64,000 nt of DNA. Source: Saposhnikovia divaricata (lineage: Eukaryota > Streptophyta > Magnoliopsida > Apiales > Apiaceae). The notes beneath the pieces were generated by a model that saw only the letters and a program-made list of their open reading frames with translations, was not told where the DNA came from and did no database searches. Numbering within the stretch: the first letter of the stretch is position 1; each line of letters begins with the position of its first letter. Below, piece after piece: positions 12,506 through 23,446 of the stretch. Made by a program: the position numbers and the translations under genes. The stretch spans positions 102,230,580-102,294,579 of the forward strand of contig CM071595.1 of NCBI GenBank assembly GCA_036435485.1. The letters run 5' to 3'.

Positions 12506-13501
12506 TGATAAGTGGATTTTATATCCACTTGGAACGCTTCATTTCGGCTTAAATTGGTGACTTGATCTCAAGTATGTCGTATTTTTGATTCGTTTATAGT
12601 GAGATTGTGCAGGATTACTATCTTGTATTGGTGAGGTAAAAATTGCATATTTCATGGTTGATTCAAGTGCAAGAAGTAAAAGAATTGATTAGCAAAAGAA
12701 ACGGATGAGAAAGCAGAGGAGAAACGAAGAAAATAAGCAAAATGAAGAAAAATCAGCAATCCGGCAGGAGCCAGGCGCGCGGGTGCGCGACAGAAGTGTC
12801 CAGGCGCGCTGGAAAAATCCTGATTCTTGATATCCTCGTATGGTTGTGCTTAATGTTTTTAGATGCGTAGCTAACATCTAAATTGTTAATCTTTATTGAA
12901 GTGATAGTGGATCTAGAGATTTAGAACTCGCCATGCTAGCATAGGTTTATGAATGTTTTAACATCATGATTCGTAGTGTAATTTTAACCATGTTACGCTG
13001 CCCTATGTGATCTTAATGGATAACTTGTGCTTAAACCGTTATGTTTTCAAATCTTATAGACATATAGGATCTAAACATAATTGGTGTCTACCCAACTTCT
13101 ATCTCTTTTGTGGATGTTTGAGTAGTTTGGTATTCGTATACTGACAGGTAGCCTATACTTGATTCGTGTTGTTCGATCAGTTATCAAACCCATCACATGC
13201 ATTGATTAAAGGCATCAACTCTAAGCGAAGTATTTAATTAAGTTAGGATCCCATGTTTATTCTCTCATAAGTAAATCAGTTTTAAGCCACGTTAGTTAAT
13301 TAGATCTTAATACTGTTAAAGAGCATCTTAGTTAATTTAGATAATTAAAACTCAAATTTGATACTTATCTTAGCAGTGAATAGAGATCATACATTGTTGC
13401 ATAGGTGCATATTCTAAAATTTACCAGTCTCTATGGGAACGAACACAACTTAATCTTATATTACTTGTGACCACGTACGCTTGCGTGAATTAGTGCGAAC
13501 A
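12506..13501 (+). repeat. Athila-1 5' LTR, internally deleted
   Basis: It runs from TGATAAGTGG to GTGCGAACA. Compared with the 3' LTR it lacks about 0.4 kb between GATTCT and TGATATCC near 12827. The lost part includes the TATA region (CCTATATAAAC at about 49215 in the 3' LTR). The breakpoints share ATTCT. This LTR is therefore probably promoter-dead. Confidence 0.9.
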
Positions 13502-13507
13502 AGTTTT

Positions 13508-13526
13508 TGGCGCCGCTGCCGGGGAC
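13508..13526 (+). promoter_or_regulatory. Athila-1 primer-binding site, first copy
   Basis: TGGCGCCGCTGCCGGGGAC lies six bases after the LTR end. This is the Athila-type site, by family knowledge complementary to tRNA-Asp. A second copy is at 32251-32269. Confidence 0.88.
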
Positions 13527-13639
13527 TCGGTGTTTATTATAGTTTATGTGCTTGTCATCAGTGGTCATTAAAGTTCACTGACTCGGATATTTTTTCTTAC
13601 TTAGTTTGCATTGTTTGAGTGTTTCAGGTACTTGAGTGT

Positions 13640-14906
13640 TGATAAGTGCATATTTTTGCATATTTTTATTACCTATTTATTGCTTGAACTCGTATTTTAA
13701 TAATTTATTTTGTTGCATTTCAGGAAATTCGTGAATAAATAAAGAAATGGCAAAATAAAGAAATGAAGAGCAAGGAAGGGAAAAAGAGGAAAAGAACTGA
13801 CTTAAATGAAAAAAGGAAAAAGAATTAGGAGCCTGGTATAAAAGGAATCTTTGAAGACATGTGGAAGGTGGAGATCATCCCAACACATTAAATAAGTGTA
13901 TGGCCAAGATCCACCCATCAGAGCTTAAGGGGGAAGGAAACAAATAGATGGCTAGGATTTGTCCACCACATTTAGAAGGTGTAGGGCCAAGATTAACCCA
14001 ACACACCCCTAAACCCTAATTCTTATCCTATAAATACCCCCTCACCCCCCTTGTATTTATCAACATAGATTTTAGGGTAGCTTTAATTTCTTTTTTTTTT
14101 TTAGTTTCAAATCTTGTAAACACTTTTTATTTTAATGCAAAAATTCCGTTTCCTTTAGTTTCTCGTCTTGTTACTTTCGTTTTTGTTGCATAGCTTTCGT
14201 TATTTTCGTAAATCCGATTAGTGGACAAAGTAGCGAATTGCTAAGCACTTGGGGTTGAAAGTAACGATCTTTATTTTCTTGTTCTCAGTTAAAATCTTTA
14301 ATTTGAGCCCCTTTAAATCTCAATTTTATTGTGGGTTTATTTCTTGTATTAAATTCCTTAGAATAAATTTTAATTTCGTAATTAATTTCTTTGTTTCCGT
14401 AGTTAGTTTTCTTATAAAAAACACAAAAAAAATATTAGTTTTATAAAATTTTCATTACGTATTTTCGATATTTTTTTTTATCGCACTTTATTTGTTTAAT
14501 TCGAAGCAATTACTGGCCTTCCCTGTTTTGTTTTGAACCCAGCACGCACCAATCAACTTCTTTTTGTTTTTTTTTCGAATAAAACACCCACCCCTGTTTC
14601 TCATTTACTTCCGTTTTGTTTTTAAGTTTTGTCAAGTTGCCCGCTGTCTACTAAACCATGCTAAACCACGTACATGATTGTGCAGCTAGTTTTGTTTACT
14701 TTCATTTTTTTATTTATTGTTTTTTATGTAAATTATTTAAGTTTATTGTTAGTGAAATCACAATCCATTTTCAAAATTAATTTTCTAGTTCGATTAAATT
14801 AAAAGTTAAGGTTTGCGAAAATATTAGTCTCTGTGGATCTATATCTCAAATATTAAAACGATGAAATTGTGTACTTGCAATTTAAATCTTTATTTTCAGC
14901 ACAACA
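13640..14906 (+). repeat. Athila-2 5' LTR
   Basis: A 1267-bp LTR runs from TGATAAGTGCATATTT to CAGCACAACA. A TATA box (CCTATAAATAC) lies at about 14027-14036, followed by CT/T-rich DNA. It aligns with the copy at 32383-33649, which has the same length but CTATAAAGAC at the box. Confidence 0.92.
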
Positions 14907-14912
14907 AGTTTT

Positions 14913-14931
14913 TGGTGCCGCTGCCGGGGAC
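14913..14931 (+). promoter_or_regulatory. Athila-2 primer-binding site
   Basis: TGGTGCCGCTGCCGGGGAC begins six bases after the LTR. It differs from the Athila-1 site at one base and fixes the LTR end at 14906. Confidence 0.88.
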
Positions 14932-15982
14932 TAATTATTTTTCGCGTCTTAATTTTTAATTTTTCGGATTAGTTTTTTTTTCTTGCCTTATTTTTATCTC
15001 ATTTTTTTTAGGAATGTTTGAATTTCGGGAATCTTCTCACGGAGCTTGGAACAAATTGGAATTTTTGGAAGCATGCTTCGGTAACCTGTATTTCTCTCTT
15101 TTCGCCTTTTATTTTAGAAAATCACAAAAAAATCACAAAAAAATTAAAAATTTAAAATCCAAAAAAATTAGTTAGAAATTACATAATTGTTGCATCATGC
15201 ATTTAATCACTTAGGACACATCATCTAGATTTTTATTTTCTTGTTTTTAATTTTTCGTACCTTATAAATTGTGGTGATCGCTGGAGGACCCAAAGGTGCG
15301 TTAAATTCTTTCTTTTCTTTAGATTAGAGCATGTAGTTTAAAGCATCCATAAATGTCTATAATTTTTTATATTTCATTGTTTGTTGCATTCATTTGTAAA
15401 TAAATCTTAAGGGCAGAACCACTTACAAGATAAGGGAAGAGATTTCATCACTCTTTCCTTAGCCCAAAAACAATAAATCCCTCATTTTGCATACCCTAGC
15501 CTTTAATAAAATTAATTAGACGTTTGCCCCTAGGAATTTCGTGCTCAATTAGGAAGGTACGTAAGAAACGAAGTAATCATTAATTATTCTGACTCTTTGG
15601 TGTCTAGGCAAGCGAAAGCTTACCTGGCCAATTAAGATTTGGTATCTAGGCTGGTGTTTAGCCTCTTGGCAATGCTTGTACCTACCTAGCCAAATCGGTC
15701 CGAATAAATTCTGATTTACCGAGTTTTTGGTGGTCCTTATCGTTAGGAGCAAGGTCTAGTTTATTTTATTAAGGAACCCCAGATATAGGATTTTTTTCTT
15801 TTTTTTTTTCACCTTTTCTTTTTGTGTGTTTAAATTTTTTGCACTTATTTGCTACGTGTTTCCTTTCGTGGTTTATGCGAACTATTTGGATTAGGGATAA
15901 TTCTTCTAGACTAGTGAGATCGTTTGAGATTTCTTCCTCTTCTGATTCCGAGTCTTTAGATAATTCCGAACCAATAGTAAAC
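14932..15982 (+). other. Athila-2 leader, no gene
   Basis: AT-rich leader of about 1 kb between primer site and gag. The gag frame stays open upstream of its chosen ATG back to 15824, but that part (Ser-rich, SSSSDSESLDNSE) lacks family similarity I recognise. Minus-strand ORFs here are shadows. Confidence 0.6.
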
Positions 15983-17656
15983 ATGGCCATGTCTCTTAAG
16001 GACCGTTGCTACCCCACCCGTTCTGCCCAACCCTCGTGTATCACTCTTCCTCCCGTAAATGGTAATAATTTCAAAATCAAAGCTCAACATATTAGCATGT
16101 TACCCAAATTTACCGGGAGTGAAGGTGAGGACCCGTATCTTTTCATCCATGAATTCGAGGAAGTTTGTGCCTTACAAAAACTCCATCAATTAACCGAGGA
16201 CTCGATTAGGCTTAGACTCATTAATTTTGCGCTTAAAGAAAATGCTAAAAAATGGTTGTATAGCCTACCGGTTAATTCTATTTCCACGTGGGAGGGATTT
16301 GTGGTAATTTTTCTTAAGAAATATTTTCCAAACCATAAGACTACGAGAATTACAAACGAGATAAACCAATTTCACCAAAAGGAAAATGAGTCTTTTTGGA
16401 AATATTTTGATCATTTTAAAAATCTTTTATCACAATGCCCCCACCACGGAATAGAAAAATGGAGACTTTGTAAGATCGTTTACGAGGCCTTAGATAGTCC
16501 AACAACCGCTTTGTTAGAGTCTATGTGCCAAGGTAAATTCATGGAAAAAGATGAGGACGAAGGGTGGGCATTTTTTGAAGAATTAGCCGAGAAGACCATG
16601 TTGTGGGAGTCTACTAGGGAACCTAATAAGTCGAACAAATCATCTAGTACATCTAGGGGTTTGCATTCGATTGCAACCGATGCCAAATTAGCTACTCTAA
16701 CTAGAAGACTCGAAGCCCTAGAAACTAGTAACGCCCCCTCACAAGTGTCTATGTGCTCTAATTATAATCAAGGTTTTCCAAACTTTCCCGGTTGTGATCA
16801 AGTCAATGCGGTGTTTCAACCAACCCCTAGAAATGATCCTTTTGCTCTTACTTACAATCCCGGTTGGAAGAATCACCCAAATTTCTCATGGAACCAAGGC
16901 CAAAACTACCAATCTCCGCCACCTTCTTTTCAACCTCCTTGTTTTCAAAAGCCCAATCAAAACTCTTACCCAACTCCGAACCAAGTTCGTTTTCCAAACC
17001 GGACACAAAATCACGGTCCTTATCCAAATCAAGCACCCGCCCACCTTCCCGGCTTTCACGAGTTGGATAAGAGAATTAATTCCTTAGAAAAGACTCTTGT
17101 TGCGCTTTTGAAATCAACAACTAATTTGGCTCAATCTCAACAAACCTTCATACAAACCATGACTCAAGATAGGCAACTTTTGAATGCGAGTACTCAAGCC
17201 ATATCTAAGTTAGAGGTTCAAGTGAGTCAATTAGCCAACGCCATGTGTGAGCGAGAGAAGAACAAGTTCCCGAGTCAACCTGAGGTCAACCCGAAATTTC
17301 CTATCAACCAAAGACCTCCGAAAAATGTTAATGCTATCATTTCTTTAAGGTCGGGAAATAAAGTTGATAATCAAGTAGGAGTCGAGTCTCCCGAAGAAAA
17401 AGAGTTAAATGATGAACCGAACCCTAGCCTTGATCATTCCATACAAATCCCGACTCCCGTGTCACCAGAATTTTCTCATAAATCATCATCATCTAGCGAG
17501 CCTTCATCGACTCAAACACCACCTTCACCTAACGAATCTTCGATTATTGTTCCACTCTCCAATTCCATTCCCGATATGTCTAGCGAACGAGTCTTTAAGC
17601 CTAAAGCTCCTTCTCCTCAAAGACTCCTTTCAAACAAACAATCGCCTCAAGTATAA
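15983..17656 (+). pseudogene. Athila-2 gag
   Basis: I start it at MAMSLKDRCYPTRSAQ because Athila gag begins close to such an Arg/Ser-rich segment. The retrotransposon gag domain follows: HISMLPKFTGSEGEDPYLFI, LRLINFALKENAKKWLYSLP, FLKKYFPNHKT, LLSQCPHHGIEKW, with the FPNHKT and CPHHG motifs typical of Athila. The second half is Asn/Pro/Gln-rich and then low-complexity Ser/Pro. A TAA at 17654-17656 interrupts what is otherwise one gag-pro frame, since the protease continues in the same phase. About 558 codons from this ATG. The gag domain itself looks intact. Confidence 0.9.
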
Positions 17657-18685
17657 ATTTTTTTGGAAGTTTTCAAACAAGTCGAGATCAACATTCCTCT
17701 TTTAGATGCCATTCAACAAATTCCCTCTTATGCTAAGTGTCTAAAAGATTTGTGTACTTATAAACGTTCCACTCACATCCCTAAGAAAGCCTTTTTAAAT
17801 TCTCATGTTAGTTCAATTCTCTCAAATCAAATTCCAGTGAAATATAAGGACCCCGGTTGTCCTACAATTTCATGTGTCATAGGCAATACTTTTGTGGACA
17901 AAGCGTTACTTGACTTAGGTGCTAGTGTGAATCTCCTTCCATTTTCGGTCTATCAAGCCCTAGGTTTAGGCGAACTTAAAAAGACAAACACGACACTTCA
18001 ACTAGCTGATCGTTCTGTCAAAATGCCTAAAGGAATAATTGAAGATGTCTTAATTAAGGTTGGTGATTTCATTTTTCCGGTTGATTTTGTTGTTCTCGAG
18101 ACTCAACCCGTCACGAATCCTAAGAACCAAATCCCGATCATTCTAGGACGACCTTTTCTTGCTACATCCAATGCCTTGATTAATTGTAAGGATGGTTCGA
18201 TGAAACTCACTTTTGGTAATATGACAATTAACCTTAACATCTTTAATGTCGGAAAAGAACCCAATGAGCTTTATGAACAAACAGTAAGGGTTTATCTTGT
18301 TGATGAAATTGTTAATTGGTCAAACCTTGAGGATAGTGAGATTGAGTCTCCTCTCAAAGAGGATTTTAAAGTCAACTCTGCGTCTAATCAAGAGTATATT
18401 GAGTCGTTAAGGGATATGACCTCAGAAGAAATGTTGAGAGAGTTAGACGACGTTTGTTCTAAGTGGGAGACACCACCCGAGGATGTTCGTGTTGAAACCG
18501 TTGTTAAAACTCCCGTTGGTGAACCACCTACATTCGATGAGTTGTTAGGATACTTGAATCACATTTGGGAAGCTAAATATGATAATGACCATGTCAAACA
18601 TAGTACCGTTCTTAAGAGTCTTGTGGAAAACCTCCTAAATTTGACTCAACTTTGTATCTTCCCAAGTTTGATCAGCAGCCCTTAG
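17657..18685 (+). pseudogene. Athila-2 aspartic protease
   Basis: In frame with gag after a single TAA. It opens FKQVEINIPLLDAIQQIPSY, then TISCVIGNTFVDKALLDLG, with the catalytic motif DLGASVNLLPFS (D-L-G, usual for Athila/Tat instead of D-S/T-G). LQLADRSVKMPKGIIEDVL and IILGRPFLATSNALI follow, the latter being the flap and second hydrophobic-Gly motif. It processes the polyprotein. A frameshift near 18600-18660 moves the frame to the remnant at 18652-18933. No RT domain follows. Confidence 0.9.
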
Positions 18686-18933
18686 GAAAAGATGGATCCT
18701 TATCTTATGACATTCCTAGTGATTCCACCCATGACCAAACTTTCATTGTCTCTAATTTGCTTAAACAAAATAAAGAAGCCTTCAGTTGGTTTAGGGAGAA
18801 CATTAGTGACACTTGTTCAATAAGGTTGAATGATTCCATGTTGCTTGAGAAAATCTTTTCTAATCGAAATTTTCAACAATGTCTTGATATTTTCTCAAAG
18901 ATTCATCAATTTTTTCCCACCGGCATCGGCTGA
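18652..18933 (+). pseudogene. Athila-2 remnant downstream of protease
   Basis: Ninety-three codons begin with LPKFDQQPLGKDGSLSY, the segment that in full Athila elements links protease to RT (LPxFELKPLPxHLKYxYL). The rest (SDSTHDQTFIVSNLLKQNKE, then to FFPTGIG and stop) may be a fusion of the RT N-terminal linker with the far end of the lost downstream ORF. RT, RNase H and IN are absent from here to the 3' LTR, so the deletion is of several kilobases relative to autonomous Athila. Confidence 0.65.
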
Positions 18934-19929
18934 TTCAGTTTTATTCCTTTACCTCCCCTCGTGAAATTCAGGTATGGGGGAGTATAAGTGTGTGTGAGTT
19001 GTGTTAATTAGTTGCTTTTCATTTTCGTTCATCTCCGTCATCCCTTGTCAGGTATTATCTCTTCATTCTCCTTTACTTATTTCTGTTGCTTTTGCATACA
19101 TTGAGGACAATACATGATTTAGGTATGGGGTAGGGTTTTTAGTGTAATTATAAAAAATTGAAAAATCCAAAAAAATTGAAAAATTTTAAAAATGCAAAAA
19201 TAGAGATAATTTAGCTTAGTTGTCCTTCCCACTCTTTAAATTTTAGAACTAGTTGGTGTTAACAATTTTTCAAAAATTATATGTATAATGCCTTTAGATG
19301 ATTTGAACGTAGTCAAGTAAGGTTTTTACTCATGAAACTTGTGTCGAACAAATTTTTGCTTAAAAGTCCAAGATGGCACATTTGCACAAGACCTTTGATG
19401 GAAAAATTGTATAGGGATGTTATTCGATACCTGAGAGAGAACCCGCATGTTACAACAATGTCGAATCAAATCTTTGCGAATAAATTGTTCCTACAGTGTC
19501 TTAAAAAAATAGTCAATAAATGTTTATAGTTGTAGAGTGCTAGTGGAAGAAATGGCTAGATTGGGCTCATTAGTACCCGAGCAATTAAGTCTGTGGGGAC
19601 TTTGTGCCTAGTAACCTAAAGCCCTTTGTGGTTTGGGATTGCTGACCCAACGCTCACTACATGGGTATTAGTGCATAAATCTTTTGGGACCTCAATCATT
19701 GCACGGTCATTTCAACCATTAGTGTTAATAAATTCTTAAGTCTAATAAGTCCTTAGTAGGAAAATTGACTAGGTTGGGCTCATTGATAACCCGAGTAAGT
19801 AAGTCCGAGGGGACTTTGTGCCTAGCAACCTAAGGTCCTTTGTGGTCTGGGATTGTTGACCTAAAGCTCGCTAAATGGGTATCGATGTAAAAGTATTTTG
19901 GTACCTCAACCGACAGTCGATCTAACTAT
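18934..19929 (+). other. Athila-2 3' untranslated region, first part, with a duplicated conserved element
   Basis: No ORF is convincing (19332-19529 looks accidental). Two copies of an element of about 130-210 bp lie in tandem at about 19551-19745 and 19755-19920. Each contains a GGGACTTTGTGCCTAG core about 213 bp from the other. The same element occurs once in Athila-1 at about 48262-48425. GGTATGGGG tracts near 18971 and 19121 resemble the polypurine-like tails of Athila. Confidence 0.7.
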
Positions 19930-21005
19930 TGTAAAGCATAAAAATGTAATATGTAATAGAGGACATATATAACTCAACTAGGATAAAAGATAAATAATAA
20001 ACTCTATACAGGGATCGTGAAATTTGAAGAACATGCACCAACAAGGATCAAGTCGCTGAAAGAAGTTCATTAAAATGATCAAGCCTCAGTGACAAAATAA
20101 GATGTACAGATGATTCAGTTGAAGGGCCAAAAGATTCCAGTGATAAAGTTTTTATGGTTGCACAATTCTTGGCAGTATTCTTAAAGACATGATACGAAGA
20201 CCACGAGTGAATGTTAGTCGTCTGTGAGCCAGACCAGTTGCACTAGGCGTTAACATTTTCACAAAGGAATCGAAGTATGTAACTCAGAAAAACTGTTAAA
20301 GAGGTATGATTGAGAGCAGTGTTGATATCCTCCATTTCAGAAGCTGAATATTTAAGGATGTCAAAAATAAGAGGAAAATGAATAGTAACCGGAATCACTA
20401 TTCACACCGGAATTACTATTCACCAGAATCACTATTCACATCGGGTGAATAGTAACTGAAGTTACTATTCATGTGAATAGTAACCGAAGTTACTATTCAT
20501 GTGAATAGTACCCAAAAGTACTATTCATAAAGTAAGAAACATGTGGGACCCACATGAATTAAAAATCAAACTTTGAAATTGAAAAGTTCGGTGAAGTTTG
20601 AAAGGTTGGCAGGTGAAAGAAATTAGGTAGATAATATGCGTAATCAGTTACGTATATTAGCTGCATAGTAACTTTCTAAAATCTATAAATAGGCCTGTTG
20701 TATTTCATTTCAAAATACACCTAAACACACAACTCTCTCTTCTCTCTCATATATTTTCTGTGTAAGCTGCTAGATAGTCCGTCTAGTAGGAAAGTCGGCT
20801 TAGCCCACTTTCAGGCAGTGTCGGGTAGAAGGTCCTCGTGCCTAAACTATCCTTAGGAGTGTTCTAATTTTGAAGCTAATCCATTGGATTAGAAGTTGTA
20901 ACACCCCTTCGAGTTTATTATCAATAAAGATATATTCTCGGAATTATTTTTAATTTTTATAGTATCGTATTCAACCCCCCTTCTATGATACTTTGGGACC
21001 TAACA
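19930..21005 (+). repeat. SIRE 5' LTR
   Basis: Runs TGTAAAGCAT to GGGACCTAACA. Visible signals are an array of inverted ACTATTCA/TGAATAGT motifs at 20384-20533, an ACGT-containing inverted repeat at 20637-20654, the TATA box CTATAAATAGG at about 20683, and a TC-rich start region after it. Confidence 0.95.
20384..20533. promoter_or_regulatory. ACTATTCA/TGAATAGT motif array in U3 of the SIRE 5' LTR
   Basis: About ten copies of ACTATTCA or its complement, in alternating orientation and with spacing of roughly 15-25 bp, lie 150-300 bp upstream of the TATA box. Adjacent copies form self-complementary units such as GAATAGTAACCGAAGTTACT. The 3' LTR repeats the array at about 30168-30317. A role as enhancer or transcription-factor array is inference. 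Confidence 0.6.
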
Positions 21006-21007
21006 AT

Positions 21008-21019
21008 TGGTATCAGAGC
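21008..21019 (+). promoter_or_regulatory. SIRE primer-binding site
   Basis: TGGTATCAGAGC, the exact plant initiator tRNA-Met complement, starts two bases after the LTR end at 21005. Confidence 0.95.
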
Positions 21020-21056
21020 AAGCTTCTAGCATACAAGAAGTCTAAAGATCACCACC

Positions 21057-23432
21057 ATGGGAATGAAGGATTCAGGCGTGAGAATACCAGTTCTTGACAA
21101 AGATAATTACTTTCACTAGAAAGTAAAGATGCATTTACATCTCTTATCTATTGATGAAGGTTATGTAAACTGTATAGAAAGAGGTCCTCATATTCCTATG
21201 AAGCCCAACACTGCAGTTGGAGAAGCAGCAGGAACTGGAGTTGCTGGAAGGCCTATTCCCAAATTATCCGCAGAATTCACAGATGGAGACAAAGAGGAAG
21301 TCCAGAAGGATAAAAAGACCATGAATATACTATTCAATGGTATTGATCAAGACATGTTCGACAATGTCATCAACTGCACCACTGCCAAGCAAGTGTGGGA
21401 CACTATTCGAACACTCTGTGAAGGAACTGAACAAGTCAGAGAGAACAAGATGCAACTCCTCATACAACAGTATGAACACTTCCATCATAATTCTGGAGAA
21501 AATTTAACAGATATATTCAGTAGATTTCAGAAACTACTGAATGGACTGAAGTTGTACGGGAGAACATATGAAGTCAAAGACTCCAACTTAAAATTTCTGA
21601 GATCTCTTCCTAAGGAATGGAAGCCAGTTACAGTCTCGTTGAGAAACTCTCAAGACTACAAAGATTTTACACTTGAGAGACTGTATGGAATTTTAAAGAC
21701 CTATGAGCTCGAGTTGCAACAAGATGAAGAAATTGAGAAAAGCCAGAAGAAAGGTGGAAATATAGATTTGGTGGCCAATATTCCAACAAACCAAGATGGA
21801 GAGAAGATGAAGAATAGAGAAGCCACACCAAGTCAAAGAACTTGGGAAGGTGGAGCTGCAACTAGCCAAGGTAAAAACAAGATGATTGAAGAACCTGATG
21901 CATTAAGTGAGGATGAAGCTGAAGATCTAGATGAATATTTGGCATTTCTCTCAAAAAGATTTTCGAAGCTAAGATTCAAGAAGAATTCAGCAGGAGCCGG
22001 GCAATTCAAGAAAAATTATCAGCCAAACAGGGATGTGGTTGAAAGATCAAAGTTCAAATGCTATAACTGTGGAATTGCTGGCCACTTTGCCAATGAATGC
22101 AGAAAATCCAAATCTGAGAATGAAAAGAAACAGTTTGAGACTGTCGATTACAAAAAGAAATACTTTGACCTTCTCAAACAAAAGGAGAGAGCATTCGTAT
22201 CAAGAGATGATGATTGGGCAGCTGGAGGTGACTCAGATGCAGAAGAAGAGTTTGTCAATCTTGCACTCATGGCAAACGAAACTGATGAAGAGGCTAGTTC
22301 AGCAAGCAACCAGGTATACTCTACAAATCTAACTGAGCTTTCCAAAGATGAATGTGCCAATATTGTTGATGAAATGTCTAATGAATTGTACAACATGCAT
22401 GTCACATTAAAATCACTTAACAAAGAGAACAAAAAGATTAAAGATCTTAATGCTAAGATAGGTGATAGGAATACTCTGTTAGAAACTCAACTAATTGATT
22501 TTGAAACAATGAAAAGAGATTGTCGGGATGCTAAGAATGAGTTACTTGAGGCTCTGAAAAGAGAAGAGTGTTTAATAAAACAGTTAAAAGAGGAACAAGA
22601 CTTAATTGCTAAGTGGAAGGGATCAAAGGCTAAAACTGAAGAAATGTATAGTAAACAAGGAATTGATTCTTTTCATAAATTAGCAGAAGCTAAGTTAGAT
22701 GTTGATAGGGAAGTTGCTTCAGATAGTGATTTAGTCGAAAAAGAATGTTCTTTGAGACCTAAGCCTGTTAGCAAAGAAACTTTAACTAAATTAAATAACC
22801 AATATGGACCTGTCAACAAAAACTTTGTAGTTGGAGAGTGCAGCAAAACCAAATCTGTTGAACAAATAAACATAGGCAACTTGTCCCACAAGCAATTGAA
22901 GGACAAGCTAGAAAATGTTAAGTCAGGTGTTAAGGACAAGAAAAAGAATAGAAATGGTAAGGTAGGGATTAACAAACACAACAATTACACACCTGATAAA
23001 AATGCTCCTAGGAAAAAATGTGTAAAGTGTGGAAGTGTTAATCATTTATCTACCAACTGTAAATCTGTTAAGAATGCTTCTGTGCCTTATATGCCTATGC
23101 CTATGCTTGCTGTGAATGTTATGCCAAATATGTATGCTCCCTCTGCTCATGCATCTAGTCAATATGCTAACATGCCATTCATGTATAATCCATACTACAA
23201 TATGCCACAGATGCCATGGATGATGAATAACATGTTTGCACAGACTATGCCAAATTATACATCTAGTTTTAATGCATGTGAGCAAGTGAAACAACCTATT
23301 TTTCAGAAACCTACACCAAGAGTTAAGGTTGATTTAACTCAATCAGAACCTCTGGGTAGTAAGGGCTTGAAAAATAAGAAAAAGGCTAACAAGGCAGGAC
23401 CCAAGCAAACTTGGGTACCAAAATCAACTTGA
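21057..23432 (+). pseudogene. SIRE gag
   Basis: The likely start is the ATG at 21057 (context ACCACCATGG). A TAG at 21117-21119 interrupts the frame after 20 codons (FH-stop-KVKMHLHLLS; a Trp codon is usual there), leaving an open frame from 21129. Domains: UBN2-type gag (FNGIDQDMFDNVINC, AKQVWDTIRTLCEGTEQV, FLRSLPKEWKPVTVSLR), CCHC knuckle 1 CYNCGIAGHFANEC, a long Lys/Glu coiled-coil stretch, knuckle 2 CVKCGSVNHLSTNC, then a Met/Pro/Asn-rich tail with MPMPM, NMPFMYNPYYNMP. It ends WVPKST. About 790 codons, as large as SIRE gags are. It packages RNA in the virus-like particle. Confidence 0.93.
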
Positions 23433-23446
23433 TTTTGTGTTGATGT

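Noticed and set aside
22033..23294. Overlapping ORFs on both strands in the SIRE gag
   Set aside because: Shadows of the low-complexity, Lys/Glu- and Met-rich gag frame.
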